A stretch of 28,519 nt of DNA from Bacteroidota bacterium (GTDB lineage Bacteria; Bacteroidota; Bacteroidia; Cytophagales; Cyclobacteriaceae). Shown in pieces: positions 17,301 to 25,800 of this stretch; positions within the stretch are counted from its first letter, which is position 1; every line of letters starts with the position of its first letter. Under the pieces are notes generated by a model. The model made no database searches. It was not told where the DNA came from and worked only from the letters and a program-made list of their open reading frames with translations. The DNA lies in assembly GCA_023393375.1 (NCBI GenBank), contig JAEWLI010000043.1, positions 1 through 28,519 of the forward strand, written 5' to 3'. A program made the translations under genes and the position numbers.

Positions 17301-20300
17301 ACAAATTAAGTTCTTCATAATTTTTTGACCATTGCCCCAAATGAATAAATTGCCTTTTATACATACGCTTATGAGCCATTTGAGGAATAAGGCGTGTATT
17401 CCATTGAAATAATTCATGATTTCTGCCAGCTGTGAAAGAAGTTGTCCAACGTAAGGGGGCAAATATATCCAATGAAGCATCATACAGTGTGGCCACCATT
17501 TCAGACATTTCTTTCTCACCTTTCAAATTTCGAATTGACAATTTCCACTGATCCTGTTCACCGGGAAGAAGTCTGTTTCGGAAAGTGGTAAAAGAAACAT
17601 CCAACATCTTGTTAGAAAAAGGAACATCTATTTCATGGAAAGAAACAAATGATTGACCTTCGGCTAATTGTACAAACTGAACAGCAAATCCACCCCTGTG
17701 TTTCTCTTCTAAAGGTATTTTAATTTCCATGGCTCTTGTACCGGGTTTTATCCAGGTAGATTTAATCACCTTTTTATCCAGAAAAACTTCATACTTGACC
17801 GGTGTGGCAGCCTTTAATGCCGAAACATGAAAAATAGCGTGTTCACCTGGCTCGCCCGAAGTTTTTATGGCAGTAACCCAATCTTTTACCCTGGTTGGCC
17901 GGGTAGGTTTTTTGTGAATTACCCTTATCACTCTTGTCCATTCTGCTGTGGAATTACCTTCACCGGTCGCTATGATATTTACCTTGTAGTAGCCGGCAGA
18001 AAGGGTTTCAAATGGTTCTTTTGATAATTTACCCGACAGTTCCAGTTCCCGGGAAAAAACATTTTCTTTTTCCATCCATTGATGTGGATCCGTCTCGTTT
18101 TTATATACACGGTTGGGGAATCGCTGCCGGAAAGTCTTTTCGTCTACTACAAAAGCATCCGGTTCTTCCCATGGTCTATCGAATACCAAAAAAGATGGAG
18201 GCTGAAGCTGTATCATGTTAACGGTGGCTTTTGCAGGTACGTGCTGATGGTTAAGGTTCATGGCTTTTAATTCCAAATCCTTGATATCACCCAACACCAG
18301 TACGTCAGGGATGTTAGTCTCTATCAGCAATGGGGAATTACTGATCCGAAGGGTATTCGTAGCACTGCGTGTTTCTCCATTCACGTCTGTCACCTCTATC
18401 GTGATCGTATAAGCATAAATTTGATCCTTTTCCTGAATATCAGAATCATCAGCAACAAAGTGGAATTCAAAATCACCTTGATCGTTCGTTATATCGGTTC
18501 CTATGGCAACTTGCTTGGGCTGCTCTTGAAATCTATACCAATACCACCTGGATTCTTTTTGTCTCATGATCCGATAACTGATTTTGGCATTGTCTATCGG
18601 GTAACCTGCATAAGCTTTTGCATGGCCACTTATGCTTACTGTATCGTTATAATTATAAGTTTTTTCTATGGGCAATAAAGTAACTTCAAAGGTGGGCCTT
18701 TTATATTCTTCTACCCTAATCCAAGCACTTCCATCACTGCATTCCAGTTCAAACATCCCGTTCAACAACCCTTGTGGAATAACAAAAGAGCCACTGAATG
18801 TGCCGAACTCATTAGTTTCCACATCGAGATAATCGAGTTCTTCACCATTGGCATCATTAAAATATACTTCATCCTCTTCCTCAGGCAGTATTTCACAATT
18901 GTTTTCAATACATTCCAGCATTAAACCTTTGAAATGTACCGTTTGTCCTGGCCTATAAATAGCCCTGTCGGTAAACAAAATGGTGCGGTAATCCTGATGA
19001 GGATAGTTTTTGTAATGATAGTTGTAATCGTTTGGAACATAAAGGGAGTCTCCATTGTAGGTAACCCAGATTTCATAACTCGCATCAACCCCCGGAAATG
19101 CTTTACCTTCCAGATTAGTAGTCAGTTCCTCAACAATTTTTTTGTAATACTTTCTAGTAGTATAATCATAATCCTGTTTGATCAATTTCAACTCCGCTTT
19201 TTTCTGGATTTTTCCCGATAATGAATTGTACACTAAATATTCCGTTTTATTGGCAATGTCCCTTTTCAGAATATATAATCCGGAAACATTGATAGTAGCC
19301 AGTTCTACATTGGCGCCAAAGTCTTGACGGTTTGAAACAGCAATTACATAAAAGCCTTTCTCTAAACTTATTAAAGGTACTTCTGCTGAATGAGAAGCAT
19401 AATCATGGAATGGCGGTAAACTTTGTTCCCAACTATGAAAAGAGGACATCTGAAGAAAGGTATCAACTGGTATTCGACCATTAAAATTATAGTCCATAAA
19501 AAGGTCGGAATTGACTTTATACAATCTGAAATACGCCGTTGTAATATTTTTATAAGTTAGATTTACCAAAAATGGTTTTTGAGGCTGGATTACCCGTTCG
19601 GTCTGTATAGACAAAAACGGTTCTTCTATCTTTGTTTTCATTTGAGCTGCATGATAGCTACCTTGGGTATCCGGAAATTTAACTATAATATCTTCTAATA
19701 CCTTATGGACCTCAGGCAATCGCATTGATTCCTGGGAGTCAAAAATATACTCGGCAAGCCGATACAACACCTCAGATTTATTGTGGTTTTCCTTTACTAA
19801 ACCTGAAAGCTCTGACAATGCCTTTTCATATAGAGTACCCTTGATGGGCAGGGTACTTTGATTATGAATAAAATTTAACCGGTTAAGTTCAAGATCACAA
19901 TAAGCATTTTCATTATTGTTGGACAAATGGAATTGAATTAGGCCTTGATACAGCTTAACCGACCGGTAAATGAGTGATAAGGTATCAGCAGATTCTACAG
20001 GAATGGCAACAAATTCATTTCCCAAGGAAAAATATTCCGTTTTATTTATGACAAATGATTCTACAGGTGCTATTAAACCAGTCTCAGAGTTTTGATAGGT
20101 TTGTAAAACCCGGTGCGCCAAAAGATCATATAATGTGGGACGCAGGTTTCTGAAGTTTTCATTACCCCTTAATACTCCCTCAAATTGTTCAACCTGTATT
20201 TCCTTAAGCTTTGTAGCGTTTTGAAGGGATAAATCATATTCCCTGATCACCTCGAGCATTATACGTTTTAAATCCCACGTAGTAATGTCATCACCGGCGT

Positions 20301-20703
20301 GCGATTCTAAAGTGGTGCGGGAGTGGATTTGCCACCTATTTTGTTGATAATAATTCCAGTAAAGATCCCCTAATATTGAATGAGCTATCTGGTTGACCGG
20401 GAAATCCAGGCTTTTCATATCCTCTTGGAGCATGTCTATTACCCCATTTAAAGCATCAATCTCAAAATAGCTACGGTTGATCATCCGTTCGTTGATTACT
20501 TTGATCAGGATAATCTGATTGTTATCCATCCTGGCTTGTTGAAAAATCTGATCGTAAACCAGTGCCGCATCACGGGGCAAACCTGCAAGAACCAACGAAT
20601 CGGCTTCTTCAAATTTCTGACCATACCAATCTTGATCTGTCTCTTGAGCCAATAAGGAACAGGGGGGAAGAATTATCAAAAGCAAGAGTGCAAGGGTTTT
20701 CAT
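14341..20703 (-). CDS. Alpha-2-macroglobulin-like protein with inserted regulatory-like and TonB-box-like segment
   Basis: A 2120-residue exported protein, probably periplasmic, of the family that traps proteases. A signal peptide (cleavage near LLAQ, residue 20) is followed by N-terminal macroglobulin-type domains; an MG2 domain from about 577 (FTDRAIYRPGQTVHFKG); further beta domains; a charged coil (1150-1190, rich in E, K, R, Q); a carboxypeptidase-regulatory-like domain (1217-1290, PLPGASITILGTTKGTISDFEGRF); a SusC/TonB-box-like stretch (1293-1316, EEIVVVGYGVEKKQSITGA); the A2M domain (about 1340-1440, ALTRWKMMGFAHT, W1375); the thioester domain with CSEQ (C1572-Q1575); and a C-terminal receptor-binding-like domain ending VEIVE. 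The thioester motif is intact, so covalent trapping is possible. No pbpC-type partner gene lies beside it. A cysteine in the signal region (PPC) is a poor lipobox, so it is probably not a lipoprotein. Confidence 0.88.
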   Translation of the reverse strand: MKTLALLLLIILPPCSLLAQETDQDWYGQKFEEADSLVLAGLPRDAALVYDQIFQQARMDNNQIILIKVINERMINRSYFEIDALNGVIDMLQEDMKSLDFPVNQIAHSILGDLYWNYYQQNRWQIHSRTTLESHAGDDITTWDLKRIMLEVIREYDLSLQNATKLKEIQVEQFEGVLRGNENFRNLRPTLYDLLAHRVLQTYQNSETGLIAPVESFVINKTEYFSLGNEFVAIPVESADTLSLIYRSVKLYQGLIQFHLSNNNENAYCDLELNRLNFIHNQSTLPIKGTLYEKALSELSGLVKENHNKSEVLYRLAEYIFDSQESMRLPEVHKVLEDIIVKFPDTQGSYHAAQMKTKIEEPFLSIQTERVIQPQKPFLVNLTYKNITTAYFRLYKVNSDLFMDYNFNGRIPVDTFLQMSSFHSWEQSLPPFHDYASHSAEVPLISLEKGFYVIAVSNRQDFGANVELATINVSGLYILKRDIANKTEYLVYNSLSGKIQKKAELKLIKQDYDYTTRKYYKKIVEELTTNLEGKAFPGVDASYEIWVTYNGDSLYVPNDYNYHYKNYPHQDYRTILFTDRAIYRPGQTVHFKGLMLECIENNCEILPEEEDEVYFNDANGEELDYLDVETNEFGTFSGSFVIPQGLLNGMFELECSDGSAWIRVEEYKRPTFEVTLLPIEKTYNYNDTVSISGHAKAYAGYPIDNAKISYRIMRQKESRWYWYRFQEQPKQVAIGTDITNDQGDFEFHFVADDSDIQEKDQIYAYTITIEVTDVNGETRSATNTLRISNSPLLIETNIPDVLVLGDIKDLELKAMNLNHQHVPAKATVNMIQLQPPSFLVFDRPWEEPDAFVVDEKTFRQRFPNRVYKNETDPHQWMEKENVFSRELELSGKLSKEPFETLSAGYYKVNIIATGEGNSTAEWTRVIRVIHKKPTRPTRVKDWVTAIKTSGEPGEHAIFHVSALKAATPVKYEVFLDKKVIKSTWIKPGTRAMEIKIPLEEKHRGGFAVQFVQLAEGQSFVSFHEIDVPFSNKMLDVSFTTFRNRLLPGEQDQWKLSIRNLKGEKEMSEMVATLYDASLDIFAPLRWTTSFTAGRNHELFQWNTRLIPQMAHKRMYKRQFIHLGQWSKNYEELNLSFSYYGGYNHYYYNLSRKIQERFLEQQRRKQAEELEKEKEEARRKKEEQEKFRQITLNKMISENDSLLSLLKSGKIEKLDSLVGNVIDVETLEPLPGASITILGTTKGTISDFEGRFILKNIPKHIWLHIRFVGFGDEYVRVEADSIKIVLTPDVQALEEIVVVGYGVEKKQSITGAISSIEFEDMETNIADSEKTPSPDFSQIQARTNFNETAFFYPHLITDENGDITIDFTITEALTRWKMMGFAHTKDFKTGFVQNELVTQKEVSVMVNAPRFFREGDTIKFVAKVNNLTEQEIAGEALIQLFDAINNQPIDSLLLQSDSQIDFSVGKGLSTGLSWELIIPEGIQAVTYKVLARSGPHTDGEESTVPVLINKQMLTESLPFMVRAHQTRDYQLDKMLHNKSETLRNEAYTVEFTANPAWYAVQAMPYLIEFPYECSEQVFSRFYANSLSATIVNSSPRIKEVFTKWKNTGAEALISNLEKNQELKSLLIQETPWVMNGKNETEQRQRIGLLFDSVALAENLQTALQKLQNTMTPGGGFGWFNGMPANRFITQHIVAGFGQLKHLQAIQPQHYDQVNDLLQDAIKYLDACFVKDYQLLIKLSKEGNVDLEKDHLSVMHIHYLYMKSFFSSVEPTNELQEATNFYLAQAKKYWLLKGEYAQGMLALVFERMDDKDQAQMIVKSLSNRASRSDELGMYWPNNKVGYWWYQSPIETQALLIEAFAEITGDMESVEEMKIWLLRNKQATDWKTTKATSAACYALLLRGKDLLINDHQPEVRVGGELLQNMKSYTPETGTGYVKTTFYQDEIRPELSQLHINNPNDGVMWGAVYWQYFEQLDKITTSETNLKINKQLFVKEHSASGPVLKRITTDQPVRVGSEVVVRIEIRADRDFEYVHLKDMRASGFEPVSALSGYRYQDGLGYYQSIKDASINFFVDYLRKGTYVFEYSLRAVHTGLFSNGITTMQSMYAPEFTTHSEGIRVEIVE

Positions 20704-21055
20704 ATTTTACTTCTTTTTGTAAATCAATTGGAAAAGTTAATCATTTCTGCCATTTATGACAAACACCAAAAGGGATACCCCTAAAAGAGGGTGAAATTAA
20801 TGATATTAATAATGAAAAAGCTTAGGAAGGGTGTTGATATTAGAAAATTCTATGGAAATAATTCTCAGTTTAAATATACTACCAAAATTTTTGTAATAAT
20901 CAAATTTTTATTACATCGCCTAACACCCTATTTCATGAGATTTAATTTTCATTTAAACAATTGGTTAATAACGACTTAAGGTAATGACCCTTTTTTGAAT
21001 ATTGATATTTATACTAAATAAGTTACACAATACACCAGCCATAATATAATTATTT
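20704..21055. other. Divergent intergenic region, macroglobulin gene / surface-protein operon
   Basis: Very AT-rich, with no credible gene; the 62-codon frame at 20791-20979 has random-looking composition. It holds a perfect 8-bp inverted repeat (20892-20915) and must carry the macroglobulin promoter, for which I found no exact box. Confidence 0.5.
20892..20915. promoter_or_regulatory. Perfect 8-bp inverted repeat, possible operator
   Basis: TGTAATAA (20892-20899) and TTATTACA (20908-20915) are exact reverse complements separated by 8 bases, so their centres are 16 bases apart. It lies midway between divergent genes, as expected for a dimeric regulator site. The AT-rich context weakens the case. 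Confidence 0.3.
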
Positions 21056-21087
21056 TTTGGTAAAATAACATTTATTGTGTTATTTTG
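21056..21087 (+). promoter_or_regulatory. Promoter candidate for the three-gene surface operon
   Basis: TTTG (21056-21059), 20 bases, then TTATTTTG (21080-21087), one base off TAnnTTTG. The start would be near 21094, about 15 bases before ATG 21109. Confidence 0.4.
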
Positions 21088-21108
21088 ATCTGTACAACAA
21101 CCAGAGAA

Positions 21109-22851
21109 ATGACCAAATTTAAAATAGAGCTATTATTTTTATTGTTGCTATTGTCTAATTTATATTGCGCTGGACAAGATATTTCTACGTTTCCTACTGC
21201 ACATAAAGATCTTACCATTACCGGATATATTTCTACCAACCATTCCAACAATTTCCAATCTGAAAACAATATATATAGTGGCTTATATTCCGGCAATATT
21301 ACTTTTAGCACTACAGGATTTTCAGTTCCATTAACATTTATATACACCAATCAAAAAACCAATTTTTCACATCCTTTTAATCAATTTGCAATTCATCCCA
21401 GTTATAAATGGATCCAGACACATATTGGCACCGTTAGTATGTCAATGAGCCCCTATACACTTAATGGTCATCTGTTTACCGGGGCTGGCTTAGAGCTAAC
21501 ACCTCCGGGAAATTTCACACTCAGTTTAATGCACGGTCGATTGAAAAAATCAATAGTGTATGATTCTGCAAATAATATTGAACCACAATTCAGAAGAATG
21601 GGATCAGGTATTTTAATAGGTTATAAAAAAAATAAAGACCAGGTTAGTATTTCAATATTTAAAGCTAAAGATATAGAAGAAGGAATAGCTGCCCCATCAG
21701 TAGCCGACAACTCAATAATTATACCCCAAGAAAATGCTGCCATTGCAATTAAAGCAGGTACTACTATTTTGGAAAGATTATCAATAAATGCCGAATTCGG
21801 ATCAAGTACCGTTACCAAAGACACCCGGATGCCTAAAAAAACCGGTGGGAACTCTGGTTTTGATCTTTCTAAGCTTTTTCTTACTAATACTCAATCAACT
21901 ATTTCCAGAAATGCACTTCGTGCCTATACCAACTACTCATTTGGTCAAATGTCAATTGGCGTCGGTTATGAAAGGGTAGATCCAGAATTCCTAACTTTTG
22001 GAACCTATTACTTCACCAATAACCTGGAAAACATGATATTCAATCTCTCTACTACGTTATCCGAAAACAAAATCAACCTTAGCGGCAACATCGGTTTGCA
22101 AAAAGACAACCTGGATAAAAACAAAATGAACAACACGAAAAGGTTAGTGAGCTCGGGAAACATAGGTTATACTCCCACCGAAAAAATTAATCTCAATGTT
22201 GGCTATTCTAATTTTTCAAGCTATACCAATGTACGCTCAACCTTTGACTATATCAATCAAACTGATCCGATTCAAACCTGGGATAGCTTAAATTTTCGGC
22301 AGATCAGTCAAAATCTAAACCTGAACGGAAATTATCAAATATCCAATGATAAAAAGAAGAGACAATCTATTGGAACAAACCTAACCTACCAGATATCAAA
22401 TGACCGAACAGGTTTAGACAGTTTATCAACAGCAAGATTTTATAATTTAAACACTTCCTTTAACTTAAGTTTTGTACCACAAAGTCTTTCCATATCTACA
22501 TCCTTAAATATTAATAAGAATGAAATCCTGGGCAATAATTCTTTTACATGGGGGCCAGGGGTCAATATTAGTAAGATGTATTTTGAGCAAAAATTGAGGA
22601 CAACTGCCTCTTTTAATTATAATACTTCTCGAACTTATTCAGGTAATGGCAGCATATTTAATTTCAGGTTAGGTTGTACAGTAATACTAAAAAAAATACA
22701 TAATTTCAATATCAACGGACTTTCTCAATGGAGAACTTCTTATCAAAATCAAACTAAAACAGTGAGAAACTCAGGGTTGATTTCCTTGGGATATATATAC
22801 AATTTCAACTTGCTGTCTAAAAACACCCAAAAAAATGGTATCGATCAATAG
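21109..22851 (+). CDS. Predicted outer-membrane beta-barrel protein, family not recognised
   Basis: A 580-residue exported protein. A signal peptide (LLFLLLLLSNLYCAG, cleavage near AG-QD) is followed by alternating polar and hydrophobic strands rich in Asn, Ser, Thr and Tyr: ITGYISTNHSN, YSGNITFSTTGFSVPLTFIY, INLSGNIGLQKDN, KINLNVGYSNFSSY, LNLNGNYQISN and a last strand ISLGYIYNFNLL. This pattern fits an outer-membrane barrel. The segment HPSYKWIQTHIGTVSMSMSP looks conserved in style but I cannot name it. ATG 21109 is chosen because the signal peptide starts there; an upstream TTG at 21085 lies inside the promoter candidate. It is the first gene of an operon and overlaps the next by 17 bases. 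A transport or anchoring role for the following secreted proteins is inference. Confidence 0.75.
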   Translation: MTKFKIELLFLLLLLSNLYCAGQDISTFPTAHKDLTITGYISTNHSNNFQSENNIYSGLYSGNITFSTTGFSVPLTFIYTNQKTNFSHPFNQFAIHPSYKWIQTHIGTVSMSMSPYTLNGHLFTGAGLELTPPGNFTLSLMHGRLKKSIVYDSANNIEPQFRRMGSGILIGYKKNKDQVSISIFKAKDIEEGIAAPSVADNSIIIPQENAAIAIKAGTTILERLSINAEFGSSTVTKDTRMPKKTGGNSGFDLSKLFLTNTQSTISRNALRAYTNYSFGQMSIGVGYERVDPEFLTFGTYYFTNNLENMIFNLSTTLSENKINLSGNIGLQKDNLDKNKMNNTKRLVSSGNIGYTPTEKINLNVGYSNFSSYTNVRSTFDYINQTDPIQTWDSLNFRQISQNLNLNGNYQISNDKKKRQSIGTNLTYQISNDRTGLDSLSTARFYNLNTSFNLSFVPQSLSISTSLNINKNEILGNNSFTWGPGVNISKMYFEQKLRTTASFNYNTSRTYSGNGSIFNFRLGCTVILKKIHNFNINGLSQWRTSYQNQTKTVRNSGLISLGYIYNFNLLSKNTQKNGIDQ

Positions 22852-25800
22852 GTTTTTATTCGCGATATGGTTTTTGTCGTTGACAATGGCATGCATGCAA
22901 TCAATAGCGATGCCTAACGAAAGCATTAGCAATGATTCTGCTTTATACGAACCACTTTTAGTTGGTGAGGATTTAGAAGACGAGGTGGCTAAAGCACACA
23001 AACTGTTGGAAGAAATTAAACAAGCTAAAAAATTCATTCAAAATTTAGATGAATTGGCAACTGTCGATTTACCTGTAGGTGTAGTCTCTTCAAAGGATAA
23101 GGAACGGGAAACCTACGCTATTATTATCTCTGATATCATCGTTCGAAACGGTCAAGCATATCTAAATGCTTATTTGGCATTTACAGTCCCCGGGAATGGT
23201 AAAAAAATTGCATTTAAGGGCACGAACATCCCCTTTTCTTATTCTGGTGGAATTAAAGGTAATGCTGAAATAGAACTGGTTGGCAATCCGGAATTTGATA
23301 TTAATAAAAACATTAAACTACGCATCAAAGGAGATGGAAAAACTAAAGCCACTTGGGACTGCAATGGCTTTGTGTCAATGACCCTGGACTGCGATATTGA
23401 ATTTGACAATAATTACTTTTTTCCTGAAAACGAAGATGGAACAAGGAAAAATGGTTCTAAATTAAAAACTTCATTTAATACCACATTTAATGACTGGAAT
23501 AATATATTGGTCGGCATTTCACTTGAACCTTTTCAGGTACAACCAGTCTCAGGTTTAGGTATCAGCATCAAGAATGCAGTTCTCGACATGAGTCAATTTA
23601 CCAACCCCCAGAACATTAATTTCCCACCAATATATCATTCAGATTATTTCGGGAAAATGGATCCTGTAATATGGCAGGGCGTCTATATTCAGGAAGCCGA
23701 AATCCGGTTACCACCCGCATTCAAGAAGAAAGAAAAATCAGAAAGGATTAAATTTTACGCTCAAAATCTTATGATTGATGAACTTGGGCTAACTGGTTTA
23801 TTGGGTACAGACAACCTACTCACTCTCCAGGAAGGCGACATGAATGGTTGGGGATTTTCAGTGGACAAAATAAACATTAATTTTTTGGCATCTAAAATTA
23901 CCTCAGCTAGCTTTAATGGTCAATTATCAGTACCACAGTTGAGCGAAAAAACAACATTAAATTATAATGCAACTATTTCTTCTGGGGATCAATATACCTT
24001 TATCGCTCAATTGAATGATCGTATAAATATGGAATCCATGGCTGCGCAGCTAACATTACATCCAAACTCCAGCATTACAGTTAAATATCAAGATAATAAA
24101 TTTGTTCCATCATTGCTGCTGAATGGCATGATGACAGTGAATGCACCTCTTCAAAAAGATGACCCCAGTTCAACAAAATTGGCACTAGCAAACATTGAAT
24201 TTCAAGGTATGCGCATAAACAGTGAAAGTCCTCATCTATCAATAGATTACTTTTCATTTGGTACTGAACAAAACTCGTTTGAAAATTTCCCGGTATCTAT
24301 CAATAAAATCGGCTTTAAAAATATTCAGGATAGGTATGGAATTGAATTAGGAATGAATGTCAACTTCACTAATAATAAAGATGGAGGAATTGGAGGAGAA
24401 GGACTTTTTACCATTTGGGCTAAAAAGGAAAACAATAAATGGAAATATGATGGACTTCAGGTAGATAAGATAGTTGTTGATTATTCCAAAAAGGATGCTT
24501 TCAGTTTTTATGGAGAAGTTAATTTTATTCGGGGTGATTCAATCTATGGAAATGGGTTTAAAGGCATGCTGGATGCTAACTTTACGGGTTTTGAAATGGA
24601 AGCCACAGTTTTGTTTGGCAATGTTAAAGGAATGCGTTATTGGTTTACCGATGCCCTTTTGGCTTCTAAAACGGGAATTCCTGCAGGACCTCTTTCCATT
24701 TATGGCATAGCTGGAGGAGCACATTACAGGGTAAGACAAACGGAAATTGGTGTTAACTCGAGCGAAATAGGAAGAACAACGTCAGGAATAGTTTATGCAC
24801 CCGATCAAAAATCAGGTTTCGGCTTTATGGCTGGGATTAAATTTGGCCTTTCTGGAAGTGCCGAAGCATTTAATGGTGATGCCAGATTTGGAATGAGTTT
24901 TACCTCATCAGGCGGTATTGACCAAATCTTCTTTTTAGGTAATGCTTATTTTATGACTGGTGCATTTAATGAGACAGTGTCTTCTGTTGCCGATAAAGCT
25001 AAAAAAGTAATTGGAAATGATAACGATATTCCTGTTGAAGCTTCTAACGCGAGTGTATACGGAAAGGTCCACATGCTTTTTGATAATAAAAATAAAAGCT
25101 TCCATGCCTCATTCAGTATTTTTATCAATGTGGCAAATGGAGTAATTAAGGGCGTGGGCAATGGTGGACTAGCTGGCTGGGGAGTGATACACTTCTCACC
25201 TGATGATTGGTACGTTCATTTGGGTACTCCCTCTAATCCAAATGGTGTAGAGGTGTTGGATTTAGCCAAATTGACCATGTATTTTATGGTGGGCAATCAT
25301 ATTCCCGAGATGCCGCCACCACCAGACCAAGTACTATCAAGTTTAAATCAAAAAGGAAAACACTATTCTACTCAAAGAAACACGACACTCGATGACGGTA
25401 AAGGGTTTGCTGTAGGAGCAGCTTTCTCATTTGATACAGGAGAAAGAACCTTCCTGATATTTTATGGCAGGTTTGGTTGTGGGATAGGATTTGACGTAAC
25501 CATAAAAAAATATGGCAACAACATGCATTGTGAAGGCATGTCCGGCCCGATTGGTATAAATGGCTGGTTTGCCCAAGGGCAGGCATATGCATGGGTAGCC
25601 GCATCCGTTGGGATAAAAGTCAACCTATTCTTTTATAAAGGGAAGTTTTCAATTTTTGAACTGGAGGTAGCTGCTTTACTGGAAGCAAAACTACCTAATC
25701 CTTTTTGGATGAGAGGAACTGTAGGGGGTAAATTTAATATTTTGAATGGGTTGGTAAAAGGTAATTGCGCTTTTGAGTTTGAGATTGGTAAAATGTGTAA

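Noticed and set aside
17130..17519. 129-codon minus-strand frame inside the macroglobulin gene
   Set aside because: Out-of-frame shadow; lysine-rich because it reads the coil-coding region in a shifted frame.
20791..20979. 62-codon + strand frame in the divergent spacer
   Set aside because: AT-driven composition, no family resemblance, no promoter or ribosome site; it lies over a likely regulatory region.
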